From: Bacteroidales bacterium
GTDB lineage: Bacteria > Bacteroidota > Bacteroidia > Bacteroidales > UBA7960
NCBI GenBank assembly: GCA_003552075.1
Contig: PUOJ01000050.1
Coordinates: forward strand, 1-52,298
Direction: 5' to 3'
DNA length: 52,298 bases
Shown here: one piece after another, positions 9,061 to 18,315 of the stretch
Position numbering within the stretch: the first letter of the stretch is position 1
Layout: the number at the start of each line of letters is the position of its first letter
Position numbers and translations under genes: made by a program
The notes under the pieces: generated by a model
The model's input: only the letters and a program-made list of their open reading frames with translations
Databases searched by the model: none
Told to the model about the DNA's origin: nothing

Positions 9061-9606
9061 ATGTTTTTGCTTTTACAAAACTCTGTTATTCTACGTTTTG
9101 TGGTTTTGATTTCTCGCAGAGGTTCACTGATGGTTTCGCGGAGGCTCCCGGAGATAAAAACCCATCGGCAATAACCATTCTCCTGTTTGTCAAAGTCCTG
9201 TTCCCAAATGGCCGGGGTTAGCAACTTGGGCCGTTGGCTTTGCGAAGGCAAAAAATACCCGGCTTATCTGTTTGTGGTTTTTAAGCTTGCTGATTTGCCC
9301 GTGTTTAAGTTCCTGGCAAAAGTTCAATGCATGCATTATAGCGGTTTGGGGCTTGATGTTTGACGTTATTCGCGGCCGCGCCACAGCTGTCCAAAGCCTG
9401 AAGTTGCTGCGGGGGGGCGCGATATTGCATACGAAGTTACGGAATTCATCCTGACCAGCAATTACCGCCCGGATGATGTTGCAAGCATTTGTGGCAATGG
9501 CGCAGCATTCGAACGGGCATCCTTGATGGAGGCAACGTTCATAGGAGTAATCCTGGTGGGGTGCAGGGTTCAGCTGGCAGAGCCTGACACTGCTCAGGGG
9601 TGGCAA

Positions 9607-10302
9607 TCAGTCTGTAATGGCCAGTGTGGCAATCCACACTTTTACGCCCGGCACTTGCAGCAGGCTATTGGCGCAGGCCTCCAGGGTGGCACCGGTGGTG
9701 ACCACGTCATCAACAAGCAGCACATGCTGGTTTGCAAGTGCTGCTTCGTCTGTCACTCGGAAGCCCTGGGACACGTTCTCCCAACGGTGGAAGCGGTCCT
9801 TTTTTGTTTGTGTGGCGGTTTCTTCCATCCGCACGAGGAGGTCGCTGCGGGAGGGGATTTGCAGCACGTCTGTCAGACCTCTGCAAATGATTTCGCTCTG
9901 ATTGAATCCGCGGGCACGCGCCTTTGCAGGATGCAGGGGTACGGGGATCATCATGTGGAGGTCCTTATAGTGTGGCGATTTTTTCAGCGACAAGCCAAGC
10001 AGGCCGCCCAAGTATTCGCCAAGTTTGAGGTTTCCGCGGTATTTGAACTGGTGTATGGCTTGCTGCACCAGTCCACCTTTCTGAAAATAATACAATGCCG
10101 TGCCGGTCTCCAGCTGCAAGCGCCCCCAGAATCTGCGGACCAGGGGGTTGTCGGCTTGCATGCAAAAGCCCGTTCGTGGCATGGCCACACGGCAAAAACC
10201 ACAAAGGTGCTTTTCGCCACCGAAAAGCACACACCGGCAGGCGCAACAGGTCTGCGGATAGATCAGCGAAAAAAAAGCATGTAGCGTGTCGCGAAAGCCC
10301 AT
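9607..10302 (-). CDS. comF: ComF family amidophosphoribosyltransferase-like protein
   Basis: CxxC zinc region CCACRCVLFGGEKHLCGFC; PRTase motif VLLVDDVVTTGATLEACANSLL; start chosen at MGFRDTL rather than 10380. Confidence 0.85.
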   Translation of the reverse strand: MGFRDTLHAFFSLIYPQTCCACRCVLFGGEKHLCGFCRVAMPRTGFCMQADNPLVRRFWGRLQLETGTALYYFQKGGLVQQAIHQFKYRGNLKLGEYLGGLLGLSLKKSPHYKDLHMMIPVPLHPAKARARGFNQSEIICRGLTDVLQIPSRSDLLVRMEETATQTKKDRFHRWENVSQGFRVTDEAALANQHVLLVDDVVTTGATLEACANSLLQVPGVKVWIATLAITD

Positions 10303-10575
10303 GGAAAAAAGCAAAAAGAATCCGTGAATTTTGTATAAATTTGCATGGCTTTTTATGTTCCGGCAATAAAAACCGGGCAAAAAACAGCACCAGCGACCCT
10401 AATTGCAAATTTAGCAAAAAAATTTGTTTTTTTGTCTTAATTTTGCAAGGGCGACCACCGGGCATCGCCACAGCCATCGTACAAAACAAACGGCGTGGCG
10501 GCCGGTACGATACCAGTAAAACTGGTTACGGACTTGTTTTTATCATTGTATTCACCCTTAATTTTTTAAATCAAT

Positions 10576-11502
10576 ATGGACAATAATCAGGTTCAGGGCC
10601 AGCAGGGCACTGACAAAAAACAGAAGAACGACAAGATCGTCCGCACAGTCGTTTGGATCCTTGGGGCGCTGGTGATCCTTTTTGGAGTGCTATGGTTCAC
10701 CACGCACCGATCATTGCAGGAAGTCCGCCACGAGCGCGAGGTCATGGTGGAACGCAATTACGGCCTTCAGCTGGAGCTGGACTCCATTCTCGACGATTAT
10801 CACAACACCAGAATGGAGTATGACAGCATTCTAACTGAACAAGACAGCATCATACAGGCCAACGCAGATGAAATACAGAACCTGATTGCCCGCCAGGCAG
10901 ACTATTATCGTATCCGGAGGCAGTTGTCTCAGCTTCAGGAGATTACACAGCAGTACGTGCAGGAGATGGATAGCTTGTATGCGGAAAACAAGGTGCTGCG
11001 TGAAGAAAACGTGCAGATGCGCGAGGAGATACAGCAGGTACAGCGCCGCACCACCGAGCTTACAGAAGACAAGCAACAGCTGGAGTCCCAGGTAGAAATG
11101 GCTTCCGGCTTGCGTGCCTATGAGATTGAAACAACCCCGTTCCGCATCCGTGGCAGGGGCCGGGAGACGGAAACAGACCGGGCCCGCAGGGTTGAACAGC
11201 TGCGCGTATGTTTCGTGATTGGAGAAAACCCCATTACCCCTGCGGGAGAATACAATGCCTACATGCGCATTGCAGACCCGGCTGGTAACATTTTAAGGCT
11301 CAGTGATGGCATGTCTCATGCATTCATTCACCATGGCGACACCCTGCAGTTTTCTGTAAAAGAGCCGTTTACATACGAAAACAGGGCAAAGAGACAATGC
11401 CTTACCTGGGAACGCACAGCAGAGTTTGAGCCTGGCACCTACTCCATTGCCCTGTTTACCGAAGAGTATCGCCTTGGCGAAACAGCCCTGACATTGCGCT
11501 AG
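10576..11502 (+). CDS. Hypothetical protein: N-terminal TM helix, coiled coil, C-terminal beta-rich domain
   Basis: IVRTVVWILGALVILFGVLWF TM; long E/Q/R heptad region; C-term globular. Confidence 0.8.
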   Translation: MDNNQVQGQQGTDKKQKNDKIVRTVVWILGALVILFGVLWFTTHRSLQEVRHEREVMVERNYGLQLELDSILDDYHNTRMEYDSILTEQDSIIQANADEIQNLIARQADYYRIRRQLSQLQEITQQYVQEMDSLYAENKVLREENVQMREEIQQVQRRTTELTEDKQQLESQVEMASGLRAYEIETTPFRIRGRGRETETDRARRVEQLRVCFVIGENPITPAGEYNAYMRIADPAGNILRLSDGMSHAFIHHGDTLQFSVKEPFTYENRAKRQCLTWERTAEFEPGTYSIALFTEEYRLGETALTLR

Positions 11503-11503
11503 T

Positions 11504-11823
11504 GTCGTGTCAGTGCTGCTGTGACGCATAAGTCGCAGCGTTTTTTTCTCAGCTCGCAAAAGAAAAGCCATACATGGCATGAGCTATCTAAGCGAGTTGT
11601 TTTGCAGCGCTGAGAAAAAAGATAAAGCCCTGGGCTGGCTAAATCAGCGTTGACATGACACCAGTGTCGCGCCAATGCTACGGTGTTGGTTTTTTTCACA
11701 GAGGTTGATCTCCGCTTCATACAGAGAGGCGCGCATGGCATTGGCCATGTAAGGCTTTTATTCTTCTGGGATGAGGGAAAAGATCAAGCCCTGGGCCGGC
11801 TAAGGCAGCGTTGACATGACACG
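11504..11823 (+). repeat. ~160 bp imperfect tandem duplication of a structured intergenic element
   Basis: Both units end in GAT(A/C)AAGCCCTGGGC(T/C)GGCTAA..CAGCGTTGACATGACAC (ending ~11663 and ~11822). Confidence 0.7.
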
Positions 11824-11869
11824 AGCCAAAAACCAACAGCCAACAATTTGACATTTAGACGTTTTTGAT

Positions 11870-12979
11870 ATGAAGGATACCATGAGAAAAAGAGTGTTGA
11901 TCGCCACCGGCGGTGGTGATTGCCCCGGACTAAACGCCGTGATACGCGCCGTAGTGATGCGCGCCTCACAGGAACGTGACTGGGAGGTCGTAGGCAGCAT
12001 CAATGCCTTCGACGGGGTGTTGAATGAACCCAACGAGATCGTCATCCTCGACGAAAAGGAGGTTGCCGGTGTACATATACGCGGAGGTACAATCATTGGC
12101 ACCACCAACAAAGGAGGCCCGTTTGCCTGGCCCATCAAGAACAAGGATGGATCCTGGGGCTCTGCAGACCGCTCAGACGAAATGATGCGCCGATTGCAGT
12201 ATCTTGGTGTAGACGCCGTGATCAATATTGGTGGAGATGGCTCTCAACAAATCTCACAAAAGCTTTTTGAAAAAGGCTGCAACATCATTGGGGTACCGAA
12301 AACCATCGACAATGACCTGTCGGCCACGGATTTTACCTTCGGGTTTCAGACGGCCGTGCAGGAGGCCACCACCGCTGTTGACAAGCTGGTGACTACTGCG
12401 GCCAGCCATAACAGGGTGTTTGTCCTGGAGGTCATGGGACGCTACGCCGGCTGGATCGGCCTGCACGCCGCCGTGGCGGGTGGTGCCGATGTGTGCCTGA
12501 TCCCCGAGATCCCTTATGACCTTGAAGCGGTGAAAGAAAAGATCTATTCCCGGTTCAATCGCGGCCGGGGATATGCCATCATTGTGATCGCAGAGGGTGC
12601 CAAGCCCAAGGATGGCGACCTGCATTATAAGGAGAGCGAGGAGATCGGCTACGACAAGGTGCGTCTTGGCGGCGTGGCTTCCAAGCTGATTGCAGAGCTG
12701 AAAAATGCCGGTCTCGAGACCGACATGCGCGAAACCGTGCTGGGTCACCTCCAGCGTGGGGGCACCCCCATCGCTTACGACAGGATCCTGGCCACCCAGT
12801 TTGGTGTAGAAGCCTTCGAGATGGTCCTTCGCGAAGAGTTCGGCAAGATGGTCGCCTACAGGCACCCAAATATCGTCAGCGTGCCGTTCAGCGAAGCCAT
12901 CAGCCATTATAACTTCGTAAACCCCGACTCTGACCTGATCAAGTCGGCCCGGGGCGTGGGTATCTGCATGGGCGACTAA
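11870..12979 (+). CDS. pfkA: 6-phosphofructokinase
   Basis: GGGDCPGLNAVIRA, GGDGSQ, PKTIDNDL, GRYAGWIGLHAAVAGGAD. Confidence 0.93.
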   Translation: MKDTMRKRVLIATGGGDCPGLNAVIRAVVMRASQERDWEVVGSINAFDGVLNEPNEIVILDEKEVAGVHIRGGTIIGTTNKGGPFAWPIKNKDGSWGSADRSDEMMRRLQYLGVDAVINIGGDGSQQISQKLFEKGCNIIGVPKTIDNDLSATDFTFGFQTAVQEATTAVDKLVTTAASHNRVFVLEVMGRYAGWIGLHAAVAGGADVCLIPEIPYDLEAVKEKIYSRFNRGRGYAIIVIAEGAKPKDGDLHYKESEEIGYDKVRLGGVASKLIAELKNAGLETDMRETVLGHLQRGGTPIAYDRILATQFGVEAFEMVLREEFGKMVAYRHPNIVSVPFSEAISHYNFVNPDSDLIKSARGVGICMGD

Positions 12980-13138
12980 TGGCCTTGCCCCCTTTTCCAA
13001 TGCTCCGGAACAGCCTTTTGCCTCCCCGGGCGGATGCCTGAAGCGGAAAGTCCGGAACCCGGAAATGGCTCAATGACAAGCGGAAGCCTCCCCCTTTGGC
13101 GGCGTTCCTGCATTTTCTTAACGTAAAAGTGGGATTTT

Positions 13139-15631
13139 GTGTCGACACGCCTGACCCGATATGCGGATGTTCTGCTGCCTTTGCCGCTGAAGGGCTGCTT
13201 TACCTATCGTGTGCCCTTTGAGCTGAATGACAGGATTCGGCCAGGCCAGCGAGCTGTTGTGCCGTTTGGGCGCAACAAGGTGTATGCTGCCCTTGTTCGC
13301 CGGTTGCATGAAGACCCTCCAGGCTCCGTCCGCACCAAATATATCCACCAGCTGCTCGACGACGCACCAGTCGTCACGGAGCAACAGTTTGCCTTCTGGG
13401 ATTGGGTTGCTGAATACTATATGTGTACGGCCGGGGACGTGATGTCTGCTGCGCTGCCGCCTGCGATGAAGCTGGCCGGAGAAACCCGCATCACCCTCAA
13501 CCCGGCGGCAAGGCCCGAACTGCACACGCTCAATGAAAAAGAGCAGTCCCTGATGGAAGCGCTCGCTAAAAAGGGGCAGGTCACCCTTTCAGAAGCAGCC
13601 AAAACGGCTTCTTTGCCCAAGGTGCTCCCGCTCATCAAGGCGATGATGGAAAAAGGGCTGATCATCACCAAAGAGGAGCTTGAAAACCCCTGGCGCCCGC
13701 GGCTTGTGAAACACGTCCGCCTGACAAAAGCCTGGGCCAGCGAACCAAAGATAGAGGAGCTTTTCAATTACGCGGAGCAAAAGGCCCCGCGCCAGCTTGA
13801 GGTCTTGATGCGCTATATCAGCCAGGCCAAAAGCCTTGAAAAACGACCTGAAATCAGCCAGCAGTCCCTCACCAACAAGGTCAAGGGAGGGCATGCCGCC
13901 CTGCAGGCGCTGGTGAAAAAAGGGGTTTTTGACATTACTGAAAAGGAACTCAGCTACTTCGACCACCTGCAGGTGCAGGACAAGGAGGTTACCCTGAACA
14001 TACACCAGGAAAAAGCCATGGCTGAGGTGAGGAAGGGCCTTGAGGACAAGCAGGTGGTGCTGTTGCACGGGGTGACCTCAAGCGGGAAAACAGAGCTTTA
14101 CATCAAGCTGATCCGGGAAACATTGGCGCGGGGCGAGCAGGTGCTTTACCTGCTTCCTGAGATTGCGCTAACCACCCAGATCATCCGCAAGCTGCAGCAT
14201 CACTTTGGCACCAGGGCCGGAATCTACCACTCGCGGTTCAACCCCATGGAGCGCGTGGAAGTGTGGAATAACCTCTTGCAGGGTGGCATCCAAAGTGGCG
14301 GAGAGCTTATTCGATATGATCTCGTCCTGGGGCCTCGTTCAGCGGTCTTTCTGCCATTCCGCAAGCTGGGTCTGATCATCGTGGATGAAGAACACGAGTC
14401 GGGGTACAAGCAGCATGACCCGGCGCCCCGTTATCACGCGCGGGATGCGGCCATTTACCTGGCCTCGATGCACGGCGCCAGGGTCTTGCTGGGGTCTGCC
14501 ACGCCTTCGCTGGAGGTGTTCTCCAACGCCCAAAGCGGCAAGTTCGGGTATGCCGGTATTGAAAAAAGGCATGGCGAGGTGATGATGCCCGAGGTGCACG
14601 TAGCCAACCTGCGGCACGATAAGCGGGGCAAGGCGATGAAGTCCCACTTTTCGCACCTGTTGTTCAAAAGCATGGAAGAGGCCTTGCAGGATGGGGAACA
14701 GGTGATCCTTTTCCAAAACCGTCGCGGGTTCTCCCCCCGGCTGGAGTGCAATGTCTGCCAGTGGCTTCCGGAGTGCCACCAGTGCGATGTCACGCTGGTA
14801 TATCATAAAAAGATCAACAGGCTCAAATGTCACTATTGTGGACATACCACGGCACCACCAGCCACCTGTCCGTCGTGCACCTCGCCAGCCATCAGGATGA
14901 TTGGCTTTGGTACGGAAAAGATCGAAGAAGAGTTGCCCCTGTTCTTTCCTGATGCCCACATTGCCAGGATGGACCTTGACACCACGCGGTCCAGACACGC
15001 CTGGCGCCGGATCATAGAGGACTTTGAGGCAGGCCGTACCGACATCCTGGTGGGCACGCAGATGGTGAGTAAGGGCCTGGATTTTGACAATGTGGGCGTG
15101 GTTGGCATCCTGAATGCGGACAACATGCTCAACTTTCCTGATTTTCGTGCCCACGAAAGGGCTTTTCAGCTGATGGCGCAGGTCAGCGGCCGTGCCGGTA
15201 GGCACAAAAAACGGGGCAAGGTCATCATCCAGTCGCACAACCCCGGCCATCCCATCATCAAACAGGTACAGGAAAACGATTATGCCGGCATGTACCGGCA
15301 GCAGGTCGCAGAGCGCAGGGAGTTTAACTACCCGCCTTACACCCGCCTCATCAAAGTAAGCCTGATGCATTCGCGCGAAGACTACCTCGACGATGCAGCC
15401 AGGGAGCTCACCACGCGCTTTAGCAAGGCCTTCCCCGGGAAGGTCCTGGGGCCGGAGTACCCCCTGGTGTCGCGGGTACGCAACCAGTACATCAAGAACA
15501 CGCTGATCAAACTGCGCCGCAGTCCCTCCTTGCCTTCCGAAAAACAAAAACTTCGCGACCTGGCCGATCGCTTCCAGGAAGAAAGCAGGTGGAAAGCCAT
15601 CAAGGTGGTATTTCACGTGGACCCTTTGTAG
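13139..15631 (+). CDS. priA: Primosomal protein N' (replication restart helicase PriA)
   Basis: GVTSSGKTELYIKLI, DEEHESGYKQ, zinc-binding CNVCQWLPECHQCDVTLVYHKK..LKCHYCG..CPSC, helicase C motifs; GTG start. Confidence 0.95.
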   Translation: MSTRLTRYADVLLPLPLKGCFTYRVPFELNDRIRPGQRAVVPFGRNKVYAALVRRLHEDPPGSVRTKYIHQLLDDAPVVTEQQFAFWDWVAEYYMCTAGDVMSAALPPAMKLAGETRITLNPAARPELHTLNEKEQSLMEALAKKGQVTLSEAAKTASLPKVLPLIKAMMEKGLIITKEELENPWRPRLVKHVRLTKAWASEPKIEELFNYAEQKAPRQLEVLMRYISQAKSLEKRPEISQQSLTNKVKGGHAALQALVKKGVFDITEKELSYFDHLQVQDKEVTLNIHQEKAMAEVRKGLEDKQVVLLHGVTSSGKTELYIKLIRETLARGEQVLYLLPEIALTTQIIRKLQHHFGTRAGIYHSRFNPMERVEVWNNLLQGGIQSGGELIRYDLVLGPRSAVFLPFRKLGLIIVDEEHESGYKQHDPAPRYHARDAAIYLASMHGARVLLGSATPSLEVFSNAQSGKFGYAGIEKRHGEVMMPEVHVANLRHDKRGKAMKSHFSHLLFKSMEEALQDGEQVILFQNRRGFSPRLECNVCQWLPECHQCDVTLVYHKKINRLKCHYCGHTTAPPATCPSCTSPAIRMIGFGTEKIEEELPLFFPDAHIARMDLDTTRSRHAWRRIIEDFEAGRTDILVGTQMVSKGLDFDNVGVVGILNADNMLNFPDFRAHERAFQLMAQVSGRAGRHKKRGKVIIQSHNPGHPIIKQVQENDYAGMYRQQVAERREFNYPPYTRLIKVSLMHSREDYLDDAARELTTRFSKAFPGKVLGPEYPLVSRVRNQYIKNTLIKLRRSPSLPSEKQKLRDLADRFQEESRWKAIKVVFHVDPL

Positions 15632-15803
15632 GGGTCTGCATACGGCAAGGAGACCGAAGCCCCCCCTGCCATTTCGCCCAACCGGAGCTGGGAATCAACA
15701 CAGGCGCGGCGTCATCCAGCCTGAACAAAAAGCATGTAACGTACATGCCAAAGAACTGGTAAACAGAAAGGTAATTGTTGTCAGTGGGCGCACAGCGCAA
15801 GAA

Positions 15804-15849
15804 GGCTTTTGGCTATTGCCATTGATCATTCATAAGAAAGCCAAAAGCC
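15804..15849. terminator. Candidate bidirectional terminator/hairpin between convergent priA and divIC
   Basis: Perfect 11-bp arms GGCTTTTGGCT ... AGCCAAAAGCC (15804-15814 / 15839-15849). Confidence 0.5.
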
Positions 15850-15922
15850 ATCCTGTTGAAAACAGCACAAATTTCGTAAAACCGGGGGGTTGCGAAAACA
15901 CAAACAAGCGGTCATGCCGGGG

Positions 15923-16216
15923 TCAGTGTTCTTCCGTGATGATGTAGACGTCTTCTCCTTCTCTTTTCATCAGGTATTTTTCCCGGGCATAGCGTTCGAG
16001 GGCGTCGGGGTCGCTCTGCAGCCGGTCGATCGCCATGCTGTCGCGGCGGATCTCTTCCAGGTAAAACTCCTGTTGTCGCCGAAGGTCGTAGATCTCCCGC
16101 TGCAGGCGCCAATGCTGAATAAGGCTGTAGTTGTCGAAGAAAAGTAACCACACGAACACCACGATCAGGGCGATCACGTATTTGTTGCGCAAGATGGGGG
16201 GGATTCCTGACCACAT
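15923..16216 (-). CDS. Septum formation initiator family protein (DivIC/FtsB-like)
   Basis: Short TM + coiled coil: NKYVIALIVVFVWLLFFDNYSLIQHWRLQREIYDLRRQQEFYLEEI...ERYAREKYLMKREGEDVYII. Confidence 0.9.
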   Translation of the reverse strand: MWSGIPPILRNKYVIALIVVFVWLLFFDNYSLIQHWRLQREIYDLRRQQEFYLEEIRRDSMAIDRLQSDPDALERYAREKYLMKREGEDVYIITEEH

Positions 16217-16247
16217 AGGCTTCCGGGCTTTTTACAAAGGTAAGGAA

Positions 16248-16976
16248 TTAAGAATAGAGTCCCTTTACCCTGGGTTTGCCTGCCACAAAATTTTTTAGGT
16301 AAAACGGTTCAAAGTAGGCCAGGTCTTCAAACTGCCGGGTGGCAAAGCGCTTTTCTGCTTCCGGCGCCATGCCGCGAACGCTGGCGTGCACGCCATCGAC
16401 ATGCTGCAGATTTGGAGACATCAGCACGTCGCGGCATTTTGCGGCACCATCCCCAAAATAAATGATCTTCGCCTCACGGAGGGCCTCTTCATGCAGGCTC
16501 TTTTCATCCATCACTTCTGCCCGGGTTGCTCTCACCGGATGCAAGGCCCTGTCGAAAAGGGCATAATAGACCTCCATACGGCGCGCATCAATCATCGGAC
16601 AAAACAAGGTTTTTCCGGGTGCCGGGGGAATCACGCCATGGGTGTCGGAAAGGTGCGCAATGCCGGTGGCTGCCAGCGCCTTCATCGTGTCTATGGCCAG
16701 GAGGGGAATGTCCTGTCCGAAACAGATACCTTTGGCCACAGATACGCCAATGCGGAGGCCGGTATAAGAGCCGGGGCCCTGGCTTACCGCCACGGCATCC
16801 AGGTCTCCGGCCTTCATCCCTGCTTCCTTTAAGGCTTCTTCAATAAAGACGGTTAATAATGCCGAGTGCGAATAGTCGGTGCTGACCTCCTCGCGGGAGG
16901 CAACCAGGTCGCCTTGGATTGCAATGCCTGCAGAACAGGCTTTGGTGGTGGATTCAATCAGCAATATGTTCGCCAT
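16248..16976 (-). CDS. tsaB: tRNA threonylcarbamoyladenosine biosynthesis protein TsaB
   Basis: ILLIESTTKACSAGIA, AVSQGPGSYTGLRIGVSVAKGICF. Confidence 0.93.
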   Translation of the reverse strand: MANILLIESTTKACSAGIAIQGDLVASREEVSTDYSHSALLTVFIEEALKEAGMKAGDLDAVAVSQGPGSYTGLRIGVSVAKGICFGQDIPLLAIDTMKALAATGIAHLSDTHGVIPPAPGKTLFCPMIDARRMEVYYALFDRALHPVRATRAEVMDEKSLHEEALREAKIIYFGDGAAKCRDVLMSPNLQHVDGVHASVRGMAPEAEKRFATRQFEDLAYFEPFYLKNFVAGKPRVKGLYS

Positions 16977-16989
16977 ATGCGCATTGTGC

Positions 16990-18294
16990 TTATTGAAACA
17001 AATCCTGCCGGTCTACCCGTTTCACCTCGAGTCCTTCGCGCAGCTCCCTGGAAACCAACCGATAGGGGCCGGTTACCACCAGCTGGCCCTCTTCCAGGCC
17101 TTCCCTGATCTCGATATGCTGGTTGTCCTGAATGCCGGAGCGCACCCGTTTCATGCGCACCTTCCCGTCCTCATAGAGGAAGACCACTTCCCGCTGACGG
17201 GTTACGCTTGACCTACCTGAGTCACCCTCTTCATCCTGCGCCGCTCCTTCGCGCGTTGTGACAGCCTGGATGGGCAGGGCCAACACGTCGGTGGCCCGTT
17301 CAGTCTGAATGTCCACTGTGGCAGACATTCCCGGGCGGAATGGCGAAAGGTGCGGCCGGTCGGCACGCTGAAGGTGGCTGTAGGATTCGGGGAGCACGCG
17401 TATGCGCACCTCAAAGTTGGTCACCTGGTCGTCAGACAACATGGCGGCGTCCGCTGAGTTGGCAATAGAGGTGACCACGCCGCGGAACTCCTCCCCGAAG
17501 TAGGCGTCCACCTGGATGAATGCGGTGTCGCCTTCGTTCACCCGGATGATGTCGTTCTCATTGACATCCACCTTCACCTCCATCGCATTGAGGTTGGCAA
17601 TGCGGATGATCTCGGTGCCCGCGTATTGTTGTGTGCCCACGACCCGTTCACCGACCTCGGCGTCGAGGCGCGACACCGTGCCATCCATTGGCGCAAAAAG
17701 GTTGGTTTTGCTGAGGTTGTCGCGGGCCTCGCGGACCCCGGCCTCGGCGCTCATCATCTGATAGCGGGCGGCTTCCTCGCTCTGCTTGCTGGCTTCTACG
17801 TCAGCTTCGGCCACCCGGTATTGGGAGTAGGCGTTGTCATATTCTGATTCGGAGATGGCATTTTCGTCAAAGAGCTGCTTGTTTCGCAGATAGTTGGATC
17901 GGGCGTTGACATACTGGGCTTCGCTTTGCAGCACCCGGGCACGCGAGTTGGCCAGGTTGGCCCGTGCCTGGTTCAGGCTGGCCTCCGCACGATCGAGCAT
18001 AGACTCATAGATGTCCGGGTTGATCCTTGCCAGCAGCTGTCCCCGCTCTACGTATTCGCCTTCTTCCACGTGCAGTTCAATGATCTCTCCGGAGACATCG
18101 GGAGCCATCTTCACCTCGGTAACGGGCCGCACCCGTCCATTGGTGGTCACAATTTCGACAATTTCACGGCGTTCGGCGGCCTCCACGCTGACCCGGTAAC
18201 CATCCTGGTCGCCGCCGCAGCGACCTATGATGCTGATGAGCACCAGTACGCCAACAATGATCAGTGTGATTTTAAGCCATTTTCGTTTTTTCAT
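16990..18294 (-). CDS. Efflux periplasmic adaptor subunit (HlyD/MacA/RND-MFP family)
   Basis: VKMAPDVSGEIIELHVEEGEYVERGQLLARI; LFAPMDGTVSRLDAEVGERV. Confidence 0.92.
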   Translation of the reverse strand: MKKRKWLKITLIIVGVLVLISIIGRCGGDQDGYRVSVEAAERREIVEIVTTNGRVRPVTEVKMAPDVSGEIIELHVEEGEYVERGQLLARINPDIYESMLDRAEASLNQARANLANSRARVLQSEAQYVNARSNYLRNKQLFDENAISESEYDNAYSQYRVAEADVEASKQSEEAARYQMMSAEAGVREARDNLSKTNLFAPMDGTVSRLDAEVGERVVGTQQYAGTEIIRIANLNAMEVKVDVNENDIIRVNEGDTAFIQVDAYFGEEFRGVVTSIANSADAAMLSDDQVTNFEVRIRVLPESYSHLQRADRPHLSPFRPGMSATVDIQTERATDVLALPIQAVTTREGAAQDEEGDSGRSSVTRQREVVFLYEDGKVRMKRVRSGIQDNQHIEIREGLEEGQLVVTGPYRLVSRELREGLEVKRVDRQDLFQ

Positions 18295-18315
18295 GGTAAG
18301 CTGGGGTGTATCTTG

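Noticed and set aside
14339-15616. 425-aa minus-strand ORF antisense to priA
   Set aside because: Shadow ORF of a clearly identified gene; no recognisable domain.
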